A program made the position numbers and the translations under genes. The notes under the pieces are model-generated. The model was not told the DNA's origin. It saw only the letters and a list, made by a program, of their open reading frames with translations, and did not search any database. Shown here in pieces: positions 46,925 through 57,720 of a stretch of 64,000 nucleotides of DNA. Numbering within the stretch: position 1 is the stretch's first letter; every line of letters begins with the position of its first letter. The stretch lies in the NCBI GenBank assembly GCA_013115135.1, contig JABANP010000012.1, forward strand, positions 62,001 to 126,000, given 5' to 3'. Source of the DNA: Perkinsus olseni. Taxonomy: Eukaryota > Perkinsozoa > Perkinsida > Perkinsidae.

Positions 46925-47160
46925 CGTCTCGTACACCAAATACTCGTACATTTTCGACTAATGTCTCCAAATACTCGTACGCTCTCAATTCTTACACGAA
47001 ACACCCGTACATCGAATAGACGTACACAAAATGCTCATACAAGAGATTTGTACTTATAAAACTCGTACACATGATGCTCGTACACGTAATACTCGTACAC
47101 CTAATTCTCGTAAGTCACGAGTCGTAACTTTCAACCCGTACACCGGCATTTCGTCAACTC
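46925..47160. repeat. Degenerate 15-bp minisatellite (CTCGTACA)
   Basis: Units of about TCGTACACnnAATnC repeated with a 15-bp period. The array ends at a scar (47159-47216) whose left palindrome is 20+1+20 bp centred at 47179; the right partner TGGGT-G-ACCCA fits an 8-bp unit CACCCA(C/T)T. Confidence 0.75.
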
Positions 47161-47469
47161 ATTCCTACAGACACCCACAGTGGGTGTCTGTAGGAATGAC
47201 TGGGTGACCCATTATCCACTCGTACACCGTCATTTCTTCCACAATGCGAAAATTTTTCGCGTAGCGGCTCCGCGACAGTCGCGACGCGACTTGCCTACAA
47301 AATTTACTGCAAGCCTCGACCTCAAGGGTACGACTGCCTGACTCATTGTGCGAGTCGCGGGCTTGGACTCTTAGCCTTGAAGTAGCGCACAAAGCTGAGG
47401 ATACAGAAGCCAAATTGCCGGAGGGCCGAGGTCAATGCCTTGTCCGTCACGGAATTATCTGTTTGATGG

Positions 47470-47720
47470 TTTGAGGTTTGATGGACTTCTGGTCGAAGGG
47501 CAATCCCAGAGCCGGGCGGCACGGCAGCGCGGGCCGCCGAGTTCAGGCCCTGAACTTCAGGGGGGGCTCCGCACGAAAGGGCAAGGCTCGCACAATGACG
47601 AACAGCAACAAATTCGCTGGTAAGCACGATTGGCGCTTTGAACTTTTTGCTTTCGCGGTCCGGCGAACGGAGATTTGCTCAGACAAGCTATTGCATACTC
47701 AGAAATGAGACGCAAGGACA
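47470..47720 (+). CDS. Conserved ORF block upstream of a family A gene
   Basis: Contains NSNKFAGKHDWRFELFAFAV. The same block precedes the family A gene at 56918-57361 (there on the minus strand: SNKFAGKHNGLAELLVFVCR). A GTAAGC donor follows AAATTCGCTG in both, so this may be an exon. Its conservation with the downstream secreted gene suggests that the pair was duplicated as a unit. Confidence 0.35.
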
Positions 47721-47894
47721 AGAATGCGCTGTATTGGTAATTCCAAATTCGGGACACGCTACGTCGTAGTCAACAAGTGGCGGTACAGCACCTCAGCTAA
47801 GATTGCGAAGCTACGTCGTCCTCGTTGATGGAACGATAGTTTTCTCATCGTATTAAAGCGTTGACCGCTTCAGTCTCAACTTTAGATTAACTTT

Positions 47895-48659
47895 ATGTAC
47901 CTCCACCTAACTGGTCTGTACTTCATCTTCGTCGCCGCTCAGTGCGGCCCTGAGGTGTTTCGCCGTGACCGTGGTGATTCTTCTGATGGACTGGGATATC
48001 CCGTTGATAAAATCTACACCTCTTATAACTCTTCAAGCGGGTACCCAGATATCCTGCAATTCAACCTCACTCGCGAGCAGGGTGGTAGGGTATTTATAAC
48101 TCCCTATAAAGGCCACCTAGAGAAAGATGAATATGATTGTGGATATACACTTCACCAGGGCAGCAGCATACGACGCTTTTCCGTGACGCTCAAATCTCCA
48201 TGTGACCAAATCGTGAAGGATTCGGTCGGTTATTATGGCAAGTACTTCCTCACTGATTGCTATATAGACAGTGGATATCAGTATCTCCATGTTCCAACTG
48301 CTACTTCTGGATATGATACTTATCAGTACAAGGCTGCCACCACAACAACAAATGCTCCTACAACCAGAACCACAACTACAACTACCGCTACAACAACAAA
48401 GGCTCCCACAACGACAAAGGCTCCTACAACAACAAAGGCTCCTACAACAACAAAGGCTCCTACAACAACAAAGGCTCCTACAACAACAAAGGCTCCTACA
48501 ACAACAAAGGCTCCTACAACAACAAAGGCTCCTACAACAACAAAGGCTCCTACAACAACAAAGGCTCCTATAACAACAAAGGCTCCTACAACAACAAAGG
48601 CTCCTACAACAAGAAAGGCTCCTACAACAAGAAAGGCTACACCATGGACCAAGATGTAG
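47895..48659 (+). CDS. Family A secreted protein with KAPTTT mucin-like tail
   Basis: A 254-residue ORF. Signal peptide MYLHLTGLYFIFVAAQ, then the family A domain (about residues 18-145) with four Cys: QCGPEV, YDCGYT, SPCDQIV, TDCYID. The C-terminal third is a Thr-rich tail: TTTNAPTTRTTTTTTA followed by about 14 units of the hexapeptide KAPTTT, the last ones with Arg for Thr, ending in TPWTKM. The tail is a classic O-glycosylation stalk. Repeats are near-identical at the DNA level (18-bp unit), so length may vary between strains. Confidence 0.8.
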   Translation: MYLHLTGLYFIFVAAQCGPEVFRRDRGDSSDGLGYPVDKIYTSYNSSSGYPDILQFNLTREQGGRVFITPYKGHLEKDEYDCGYTLHQGSSIRRFSVTLKSPCDQIVKDSVGYYGKYFLTDCYIDSGYQYLHVPTATSGYDTYQYKAATTTTNAPTTRTTTTTTATTTKAPTTTKAPTTTKAPTTTKAPTTTKAPTTTKAPTTTKAPTTTKAPTTTKAPTTTKAPITTKAPTTTKAPTTRKAPTTRKATPWTKM

Positions 48660-48679
48660 TAACTACACCCTGAACCTCC

Positions 48680-48970
48680 ACCACCACGAAGACCTCTAGA
48701 GGTGAGTGCTGAGCGTGCCTCACATTATAACGCAATCCTATCTTGAACCTACTTACTTTGGGGCGGACGTGTCGGTCTGCGCTATGCTTGTGAAAAGCGC
48801 ATACCGTCCAAGGGTCTTGAGTAAATAATATGATGACTGTAAAATTCTGTCTTCCTGATTCGAGCTGTCGAAGCTTTATTGCCACGATTTGTTGTGTTCC
48901 TTCCAGTGACGCATACCCAATTACGAGTGAACATATTCGTCTCTTCCTCAGCATGACACCCAATACAAAT
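48680..48970. repeat. 3' flank shared with the other mucin-tailed gene
   Basis: Sequence after the stop recurs downstream of 58830-59711, split there into two parts (about 59720-59790 and 60755-60990) by roughly 0.9 kb of other DNA. Confidence 0.7.
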
Positions 48971-49394
48971 TGAGTATGCGCTCTTTCTTAAATTTGATCT
49001 GCTGTCACTCTATCCGCGACGGAGTCTACAAACTCGTATACGCCTCGATGGTATCATCGTCATTATCTAACACACCGGACTTATCTCAATGAGATGCTGA
49101 AGAGTCTTCAGTGAAGACTGGAGACTTTCTGTAGCATTGACATTCGGTGCAATCAGATAGATTGTCAAGAAGCTATTCTCAGGGTTATATTCAACCACAC
49201 TCCTGATGAGACAACATTACTCCTGATGACATGATTACAGCGTATTTGTAAGAAGTACAGTACTCCTGACATCAAGGAGTGCCTTAAATCAGTCACACGT
49301 GTTTTGAATCTGAAACTTTACTCTGTACAGCGAGAGGTCAGCTGATCTTGAGGAAACGAACTCTTGCTGGAGGCTTTGGTTTATACTCAGGAAG

Positions 49395-49679
49395 TTACAG
49401 GTCAAAGTTTGCATATATCAAGCCGGATGAAATGGCACGTCCAGCCGGAATAACTCGGACGCCGTCCGACGGAGGGGATAATTGCGATGACCACGCTTGA
49501 TTACGGTACACTAATATGTAGGGAGTCAGTGCTGCCGGATACTCACATATCCATTCGTCTATCTGGGACCGTTGTACGTTGTCAACGTATAAGTTGTACG
49601 GATAACAGCAATATCGAGTCTGTGCACGCGCGATAGTGTGCCAGATCGAACTGACTCCCCAGGCAAACTTAGACGCCAC
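49395..49679 (-). CDS. ORF, possibly a ubiquitin-hydrolase C-terminal fragment
   Basis: A 94-residue ORF (SIWHTIARAQTRYCCYPYNL, then YVDNVQRSQIDEW and ALTPYILVYRNQAW). The pattern 'H-x-A-R ... aromatic-rich ... V-D-x-V ... A-x-x-P-Y-I-L-V-Y' resembles the end of USP/UCH domains, but the conserved GHY is absent. Low confidence. Confidence 0.25.
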   Translation of the reverse strand: MASKFAWGVSSIWHTIARAQTRYCCYPYNLYVDNVQRSQIDEWICEYPAALTPYILVYRNQAWSSQLSPPSDGVRVIPAGRAISSGLIYANFDL

Positions 49680-50211
49680 TTAACATAATCAGGTTCAAAC
49701 TTAATAATGTGCCCATTTGGAAGAAAGTTTTTACTTATGCTTAATGGTAAGCCAGGAACCGAATAATGGTGGGGTTGACACCCTCATTGCAGAGGCCCTC
49801 ACCCAGCCGCTGGTCCGTGCATTACTGATGATACCCTGAGACGGTATTTGCTATTGACGGGGCCAACAGTGACTCTGTCCATTCACACCGCTGCTACATC
49901 CCTTTAATAGCCTTCTTGAATGCCGCAACTTATGTTCCCGAACTTCCCGTCAACTCTTGCTCAAGTGGTTATTGTTCAACTCAACATGGGAAGCGAGCCT
50001 ACAACCATTCCGGACAACTTGGCAACAAGAATGGACCTCGGAATACGTATTGTATTATAGCTAGTTCAGAAGAGTTTCTCAACAATTGTGATCTTAAACT
50101 TTGGTGTCAAGAATCGATATCATCAATCATCCTCTTAGGATCCTACACTCCGCTGTTGCTTTTCATACATATGACAATAAGGTAGGTTGATCAGCTAACT
50201 GATCATATGGA

Positions 50212-50643
50212 TCATTTTTCCAACTGGTAGAGATCATACCCAACGGTCGCGGTGGGCACATTCAAGAACTGATTGTTAGAACTCATATAGCAGCCACTCA
50301 GGAAGGAATCGCCGTAATAACCGTTCGAGTCCTGAACAACTTGGCGGCATGGGTCCATCAGCGTCACGTTGTTGCTGCCGTTAGCAATATTATATCCACA
50401 ATCGTATTGCCCTTTGCGTAGGCGGCCTTTGATAGCGGTTATGAATACCCTCCCACTCTGCTGGCTCGTGAACTTGAATCTCTGGATAAGTGGCTCCTTA
50501 CTTGAAGAAGTGTTCAGGGCGTAGGTCTTGTCGATAGGAGCTCCGAGTCTACCAGAATAGTCCTCCTTATATCCGAGGAAGACTTCAGAATCACACTCCG
50601 CGACAACGAAGATCAAGTACAGACTAGATAGGCGCAGGTACAT
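50212..50643 (-). CDS. Small secreted protein, family A
   Basis: A 143-residue ORF. Signal peptide MYLRLSSLYLIFVVAE. Mature domain with four Cys in the family positions (ECDSEVF, YDCGYNIA, DPCRQVV, SGCYMSSN). It has YGDSFLSGCYMSSNNQFLNV where the others have FLTGCYIENGYQYLHV, and no mucin tail. It is the most divergent intact member of family A here. Confidence 0.75.
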   Translation of the reverse strand: MYLRLSSLYLIFVVAECDSEVFLGYKEDYSGRLGAPIDKTYALNTSSSKEPLIQRFKFTSQQSGRVFITAIKGRLRKGQYDCGYNIANGSNNVTLMDPCRQVVQDSNGYYGDSFLSGCYMSSNNQFLNVPTATVGYDLYQLEK

Positions 50644-51005
50644 TGAGAGAAGGTAGACATGCTGAAATGGTTGATCTTCAAGCCCTCAAACTCCGACTAT
50701 CACGCCATCAACGAGGGTGCGAAGACTGCGAAATTTTAGCTAATCGCTGATTCGACAGCGGGTGCCTTGTTAGTAGTGTCTCCTGGTCTCCTAATGGACC
50801 CTGAAGATAGGGTTATAGAATTTCGTTCAAGTTTTCCGGATAGGGAAGCATCCTCGGAGCGGTCTCGGCATGCCGGTTTTCGGGAAGCGGGTACTGAATT
50901 GTCCATCATACTTATGCGTGAGTTATTCGTTAATCGTCGAGGCATGCTTTCTTGTGCGGAGCCCTGTGTTCACAGCCGTTCATACGGGCAGGCGTGCAGT
51001 GGGTG

Positions 51006-51027
51006 TTCAGTCAGACTGAATCAGTCT
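51006..51027. repeat. 14-bp scar, unit TTCAGTCT
   Basis: TTCAGTC, AGACTGAA, TCAGTCT, all perfect. No paralogue is available in the window. Confidence 0.88.
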
Positions 51028-52024
51028 GAACAGCTCAAAAAATCTTGTCCAGCTGATGACATACTTCCTAGGACATTCCATTGGATAGCGAAACACGTTT
51101 CCCCGTGATGATCGCAGGCGTGCTCACAGCCGGCAGAGCATCCTTCAGTGGAGTGCCCGAATCTTGAAATCTATTCGAGGTGAAGAGACAATCTCTATGG
51201 TACTGTGCGGTCAGCACAAAAGCTGACATATCGTACCGAAGGTTGGAAGATGAATGTAATGCTCGCTTACGCAATGAAGATTCGATAATGAGATGTGATG
51301 TTATAAAGGCCTCCGGTCAAATAGCAAGCCCCGAAGCTCGGGACCTGCACTACGTGACACGCCTGCGGCACAAGCGAAAGCACAACAGGACGGCAAGTTT
51401 CCGCAGTCTGACGCGCCACGGGTCTGCAGTGCAGACTCTGCACTTCTTCTTCTTCTTCATATCTGCTGTCTGTGGGTCTGAGGTCTGACAATGAGGTTTC
51501 TTCTGGGCCAGGAGCTCTGACGCCGCCAGACTGGCGGACTGGGATCTCCGTTCGATGAAACCGGCGCCTATTCTTCCTCTTCCACTGATTAACCACATGA
51601 AGTTCATTCACCAGCAGGGCCATAGGGTTACTCGTATTTTTCTATTAAAGTCGCCTACCCAAGGGTAATAAAATTGCTCCAATGGAGCTCGTATCCGCAA
51701 TTTATATCTATATCTATATCCTCGCGATGAGTCATGGTGATCGAAGAGTAATTCAAGAAATGCAACATTGTTTCTGTACGAGACCACCGGGTGGTTACCA
51801 CTCTTCTGATGCATTCCTTCAGCCTGAAAAACCGTTTCCTGCCAAAAATGCCAATTTCTATATGCAAGTTGCGTTTTCTGTATCTCCATGGGCCTCAAGA
51901 CTTCTCTGTCCGAGGCGAAACGTGTCACCAATGGTGGCCCGCCATCGTAGGTCCTGGCACTTCTTTTTTTGTACCCCCGGGTAAAATAGGAAATATGGTA
52001 AATTATTTACTGTAAATCATATCA

Positions 52025-52046
52025 CTCTTGATTCAAGAGTCTTGAA
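52025..52046. repeat. 14-bp scar, unit CTCTTGAA, paralogue-proved
   Basis: CTCTTGA, TTCAAGAG, TCTTGAA. Copy A at about 44428 has the plain word. Confidence 0.93.
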
Positions 52047-52187
52047 CGCAGTTGAGAAACACCCGGTGAATTGCCCCCTGAGTGAAAACATCCTAGTAGT
52101 CAGTCGGTTGGCATTGGTAGGGGATCCCCGTAGAGCTCTCAGAGTCTGAGGCTCAGACCGCTATCATTCTGATTGACGGACTGGGAA

Positions 52188-52209
52188 CTCGAGAGTCTCG
52201 AGTCGAGAC
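52188..52209. repeat. 14-bp scar, unit CTCGAGAC, paralogue-proved
   Basis: CTCGAGA, GTCTCGAG, TCGAGAC. Copy A at about 44562 has CTCGAGAT in matching context. Confidence 0.9.
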
Positions 52210-52985
52210 TTGGCGGGTAATGGACCCAGGGTCGTTGGTTTCGCAATAAATATTTGTTTCCTTCCGAAGGAAATTGGGAAAAATTCCAATGGAAGAAAAG
52301 TCGAGGAAAAAAAATTAAAAAAGTGGAAAAAAACTGTTTTTTCGACTTTTTCAATGACTCTTTATCTGCTACTCGTCAGTGCATGCTAGTGACCAAAAAG
52401 ATGTCCGAATATATCAAGAACATCATGCCTGTGGCCATGGAGCTGACTTGACTGACAATGCAGAGAAATGATGCGCTATGAATTGAACCTGGGTCCTACA
52501 AGCTGACGATTATCTTGCAAGTTGCATGTAATGCGGTCGATCGTACTACGGGTCGGGACTCACGGCTAAGCGGGAGGATGATCCTAAGGAGTTCTGTCAC
52601 ACGCTTCTAACCTGACTGGTTGAGTCGGGCAGCTCAAGCTGTCTCGTCTTTGTTGGGAGTCCAACGGACAATAGTCGGTCGCGGATAAATGGAAACTCGT
52701 ATTACGAGTCTTAAATTTCCTATTTTTTTCCTTTATTTCCCATATTTTTCCTTTTTTTCCTATTTATTTCAATTCGAGAAATAAAGTCGGACTTTCTTTC
52801 CGTGGACCAACGACCCTGAATGGACCAGTCGCTGTGCGTGTGACGAGACGAGGCGAGACGAGACGAGACGAGACGAGACGAACGTGCAGTGCCGCGCCGC
52901 CCATGTCTTCGCCACTCACATGCGTTCAACCTTGTGGACGCAGGCATCTCCGATCACATTAATTCACGCCGTTCCCTGACACTTC

Positions 52986-54173
52986 CTAACAATTACCGAC
53001 TGAACGCCGTTCCTTAGGAGCGACGGTTGGTTTGGTTAAGGCAACTTCGATGGCTTTTGCAACGTTAAGTCGCCCGTAATCGGCAATTTTATGGCCAGAA
53101 CGATCAGTGAGATCCCCGACCGAGGCCAATAGTGACCTCCTGACGTCAGCTCCAGAAATACCCAAACCGTGAAGAAGGGCGGCTGCTCCGGCGACGTGCG
53201 GAACAGCAAAAGAGGTACCAGAAAAGGAGCCGTATTTGTTACCAGGTTTAGTCGTGAATACCCAATCCCCGGGAGCAGCGATGTCAACGTAAGGGGCGTA
53301 GTTGCTTGAAGATGCGAGGTGGCCGTTTCTGTCACTGGAAGCTACACATAGCATTTCAACTTGCTCCGTCCAGGCACATGGGTATTGCTTATTGGCGCTG
53401 ATATCAGAGCCCTTGTTGCCGGCAGCGGCCACAACGAGGTGTCCACGTAGAGCGGCTATTCCTATTGTGATTCCCAATATCAACGAGTCTGTCTTACCGC
53501 CATAAGAATGAGTCTATAAGTCTGCCCCGTTTTCTATAGTATAGTCCAAGCCCTTCACGATATCCGCACCAGAACCACTGGGGCCCGAACCGAACACTTT
53601 AACTGGCATAATTTTCACCGGTGCGATACCGGCTACTCCAATGCCATTATTCGTCACGGCGCCCAGTATACCAGCGATGCCCGTGCCATGCACTTCAGCG
53701 TCACTAACATCGTTACTATCATCGTAGAAGTTGTAACCGTGGGAGCAGTTCTCATACGAGAATATGTTACCAGCTAGGTCCTCATGGCGGAAGTCAACGC
53801 CACTGTCAATAACGGCTTGGACGACTTCTCGCAGTGGGCGGCCCTTCAACGCCTGCCAGGCCTCTTTCATGCCGATCGAAGCTAGATTCCACTGCCTTCC
53901 AGTGAATTTATCATTCACATCGAGCACGACCTTCTTGACACCTCCAGAGCTCAGCTCCATCGCGTAGTTGGGCTCGCATAACACTTGTAGCCTCAAAGTC
54001 TCGACAGCATCAGCTATGTATTGGCACATATCTTCTCGAGTAGCATTGCAGTTTGCAGAGGCTGTGTTGATAATTTGAACACCCAAAGTGGCCAAGCTCT
54101 TCACTGCAGCACCGTTGGACAAGCAAGCCGCAACCGTCTGCTCAGTGGAGCATAATCCGATTATGATAATCGT
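52986..54173 (-). pseudogene. Subtilisin-like protease with a single nonsense codon
   Basis: Exon frame 54173-52986, homologous to 44772-45836. All catalytic residues are kept: Asp (AVIDSGVDFRHEDL), His (VHGTGIAGIL), Asn (AAAGNKGS) and Ser (GSFSGTSFAVPHVAG). The only lesion is TAG in place of TCG, in NGADL-stop-THSYGG (about 53517-53519). The N-terminal part retains prodomain-like sequence (TREDMCQYIADAVETLRLQV) absent from the other copy, beginning after an acceptor at 54174; the signal-peptide exon was not found. It is a very young pseudogene, or an allele or sequencing variant. Confidence 0.8.
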
Positions 54174-54221
54174 CTAGCGCCGGTATGGGTTGCAAGCATG
54201 TCTGGCACCAGACCAACATCC

Positions 54222-54278
54222 ACGAAGGCCCTTCGTCGGGGTCGACCTTACCCTTCGTCGAAGGGTAAGGTCGACCCC
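54222..54278. repeat. Long scar, unit ACGAAGGG
   Basis: Left palindrome ACGAAGG-C-CCTTCGT (54222-54236). Right palindrome of 20+1+20 bp centred at 54258, beginning its right arm CGAAGGG. Both fit one 8-bp word. A perfect short scar, unit GCTGATAC, lies at 54460-54481. Confidence 0.88.
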
Positions 54279-54816
54279 GCTTGCAGGAATCTGGGAAATG
54301 GGTTGGCCCTCCTGATGGATACAAGCGTCCGGTCATCGGCAATGTCGGCTCTCGAGAAGACTAGGAGGGTCGAGATAAATGATACTACCTGCAGCATTGA
54401 AATGGAGAATCGACTGTTCTGAGGAGAAGCGCGTCCTGCTACATCGGCAATATGTTGACGCTGATAGTATCAGCCTGATACGACATTTCGCTCTATGTCC
54501 AAGTTAATTGCAGGATAAAGCAACAACCTGCCAGAGGTTGGAAGGAGCGTATGCGAGACCTCACGAAGGGAAGCGAGGCGGCTGGGCGGGTGTATCGTGA
54601 CACGGTGTCACGGACGCCCCTGACGTCACGTCACCCGGTGACCCTCAAGGCCGACTACGTCCGACGCGCACCGTGCGCGTAGGCCACCCTGATATCAAAA
54701 CCGAACACTTGGCACGCGCGAAATTCACTTCGCGGCGTCCGCGCTCTCTACAACGATGAAACGGTCGATGAAACGGCTGATCGATACACCATTGGATTCC
54801 TCTCAGAGAGGAAGTT

Positions 54817-54885
54817 GGGTGAAAGTTGGACTGCTCATGTATTTCTGAGAATCTCAGAAATACATGAGCAGTCCAACTTTCACCC
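54817..54885. repeat. 34+1+34 bp perfect palindrome
   Basis: The longest odd palindrome in the window, centred on A at 54851. No partner palindrome sharing an 8-bp word is visible on either side, so it may be a one-sided product. Confidence 0.85.
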
Positions 54886-54899
54886 GCAAAAGCTCCGTA

Positions 54900-56900
54900 C
54901 TAACGAAGAGAGCTCAGTTTCAACGATTTGCATATCAAAAGAGAACGCGCTGTATCACAGTTATATGATACGCTGAAACTAAGCAGTTTAACTTAGAGCC
55001 ACTACCACGATGTTACTCCGACGTCCGTGGATGTCGCCTAGGAGTAAAAAATGTTGCGAGCGAAGCATCGCGTCTTCGCAAAGAAGTTCATTGAATGAGC
55101 ACTTCGCGTTAAGCTGTCTCAATTTGAGACTCTCAAACAGTCAAGAACAGTGCTCAAGCAGAACTCAAACTATCTCGCGTGGAACTTCAATGAGCAATGT
55201 CTACCCCGACCTGGTACTGCGCACCGCGAGTGTTGCAACGAGCTGGCATCTCGTTGACAGTGACAGTGTCACTGCCGCCGGCTCCTATATTTGTACGGGA
55301 TCGCTGATAGCGATCTTTCAGTTCCACAAACTCACTACGATAACTATGAAGGCTACCAAATAATTTGCTTCAAAGGCCTCTCAAGTTAAGAGTAGCTCGG
55401 CAAAAAAGCTCGCTTCGCTATCAGTAGTTGAAAACCTCGACTACTGATAGCGAAGCAAGCTTATTTGACGGGTACAAAAAGATCTCTCACTATAAGAGTC
55501 ACATAGGGATTCCTGGTACCGATTTTCCCGCCTTGAGGGGGGGAAACTCTAGTAGAGGGCGGCACCTTCTAGGGTTCAACATTGCTTCTCCCTTCTTTGT
55601 TCGTTCCGGCCTATCGCCACTATTACTTTACGATAAAAATCTCATAGTACTTTTTCTCTACCGACAACTCGGTCGAGAAAAATAGTTGACTCAACTCTGG
55701 CGGGTCTCACAGAGTCCCATACGCTTAACGTACGCAGTTCTGGAACTTCCAGCCTGGCGGTTGTCCTTGTCTCAATGTCGCACTTCAACTCACATGTGAG
55801 TCACATCTCGAAATATCCCTTTGCTCCCTCCTTGAACTTCAAGGACAGAATGAGAGGACGATCCAAGGACGGTTTCTATTTTTTTTTCAAACAGTATCAT
55901 CACGTTTTCATTCCTTCTCTCCCCGCCGGGGAGTCCCCGGTTCACCTGGAGGTCTCCTTTCTTCGATTCCTTGCGTGCCCGAATTCCTGAATATGGAAGC
56001 ATTGAAGCGACAATATCGAGCAGTTCGATTGGGAGTCGGCCCAGCTCGCAAAGCTCACCAGTCTTCTCCCTGAGTCACTCTGTACGGTACAATTGCCCGC
56101 AGTCGCACATCTATCCGTTAGGAGAGGCTAGTGCGGCTCAGTTGCAGCGACTATTGAATAGTGGGCGCGACGCGCCCGGCGCGTAGGTGCTACGCCCCGC
56201 GGCCGGGAATGTGATGCCCTCTGCGCATCGGCTTGCGGAGGAATCACCGCGCCACTCTACCTAAATTTTCTGCTCGTCAGCCGACCTTCCCTGACTCAGG
56301 TTCCCCGAGGCGGGGATGAATATTCTCAAATCTCATGTATTTCTGCACTGTCTACATAACACAGTGGAGCTGTGTTCATACTAGCTTCGCATTGTCACTC
56401 CATTATCTCAACTATTACGCTCTCGTATCTGCTCTATCTCGTTCACTATGAGCACAATCTACTTATGTTGTGTTCTACAACTACACCTACTGCAACGAGA
56501 TAGTGCATTTCCATCGCTCGTCCGAGAGTCTGAGTCTTTGATGACACAGTTCTTCCACATCTTTCTCCTTTTCTTTCAGTGCTTTGCTTGAAGCGAGCAC
56601 CGGGTGTTCAAACGGTGGCCTGAGTGACGCGATAGAGGCTCGCGAAACCCTTGCTCAATTCGTGACTGTACAACTCAACCAGTAAAAGCATAGGGATCAT
56701 TCCTAGTCCAGAACGATGACTAGTAACAACAAAGGTCCTCTTTCAGAGGACGTCAAGAATAAATCTCGTAATGGGTACTGGTACAGTACTACTATGCGGT
56801 GGGCCACACATAAAATCATGGAAAGGGTCGTTCAACAATGAGAATGATTATCATTCAATGATACAACGTTCGGTCAAGAATTGAAGTCATCGGTCATCGT
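54900..56900. other. No gene recognised
   Basis: Short ORFs only. A hairpin of 17-bp arms with an 11-base loop lies near 55409-55453. Confidence 0.35.
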
Positions 56901-56917
56901 CGAACTTATCACACATA

Positions 56918-57361
56918 TCATCTCTGAAGCTGATAGAGGTCCACTCCAGTAGAGGCAGTTGGGACGTGGAGATACTGATATCCATTCTCAATATAGCAAC
57001 CAGTCATGAAATAATTGTCATAATACTCGGCCGAATCCTCCACGATTTGGTCACAAGGAGGGTTCAGCGTCACGGTGAAGTCTGTTGCACCGCTGCTCTG
57101 CTGGAGAGTATATCCACAATCGTATTGACCTTTCTTGAGGTGGCCTTTATAGGGAGTTATGTAAACCCTTCCGCCCTGCTCGCGAGTGAACTTGAACTGC
57201 AGGATATCTGGCTCACCAGTGGAAGAGGAATAAAATGTGTAGGTTTTATCGATGGGAGATCCCAGTCCGCCGGAAGAATCCTCAGTGTCACCGCGAAAGA
57301 CCTCAGGGCCGCACTGAGCGACAACGAAGATGAAGTACAGACCAGTTAGGCGGAGGTACAT
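56918..57361 (-). CDS. Small secreted protein, family A
   Basis: A 147-residue intact ORF. Signal peptide MYLRLTGLYFIFVVAQ. Four Cys (QCGPEVF, YDCGYTLQ, PPCDQIV, TGCYIEN). The segment GGRVYITPYKGHLKKGQY is shared with the mucin-tailed members. It ends at YQLQR without a tail. Its upstream block (57.4-57.9 kb) matches that before 47895. Confidence 0.78.
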   Translation of the reverse strand: MYLRLTGLYFIFVVAQCGPEVFRGDTEDSSGGLGSPIDKTYTFYSSSTGEPDILQFKFTREQGGRVYITPYKGHLKKGQYDCGYTLQQSSGATDFTVTLNPPCDQIVEDSAEYYDNYFMTGCYIENGYQYLHVPTASTGVDLYQLQR

Positions 57362-57441
57362 AGGGATAATCTAAAGTTGAGACTGAATTGGTCAATGCTT
57401 CAATACAATGAAGGAACTGTCGCTCCATCAATGAGGACGAC

Positions 57442-57720
57442 TTAGCCTCGCAATCTTAGCTTTGGGCAGTATCGCCAGTGGTTGTCTCCGACATAGCGTG
57501 TCCAGAAATAGAGATCACCATTAAAGTGCATTGTGTTCCTTGCATCTTGGTTTTGAGTATCCAGCAGCTTCTTTGATGCAATCTCGCTTTGGCGGCAAAC
57601 AAAAACTAAAAGCTCAGCAAGTCCATTATGCTTACCAGCGAATTTGTTGCTGATCGTCGTTGTGCGAGCCATGCAGTGTCGTGCGGAACCCCGTTGAACT
57701 CTGTCTTTTCGCACAGGCAT
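57442..57720 (-). CDS. Conserved ORF upstream of a family A gene, second copy
   Basis: A minus-strand ORF containing TTISNKFAGKHNGLAELLVF and ending DNHWRYCPKLRLRG. Counterpart of 47470-47720. Another minus frame (57899-57606, VEDTEAQSSVADDRVISVVA) overlaps it and could be an upstream exon. Product unknown. Confidence 0.35.
   Translation of the reverse strand: MPVRKDRVQRGSARHCMARTTTISNKFAGKHNGLAELLVFVCRQSEIASKKLLDTQNQDARNTMHFNGDLYFWTRYVGDNHWRYCPKLRLRG

Larger units (their letters stand above)
51580..54004 (+). repeat. Segmental duplication 2, copy B
   Basis: Direct copy of 43597-45812. Five scars at 51782-51803, 51997-52018, 52025-52046, 52137-52158 and 52188-52209 are absent from copy A, each a 14-bp difference. 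Confidence 0.85.

Noticed and set aside
48400..48640. Minus-strand VVVGAF repeat ORF and a plus-frame Leu/Gln repeat ORF
   Set aside because: Both are other-frame readings of the KAPTTT-encoding 18-bp repeat of a well-supported plus-strand gene.
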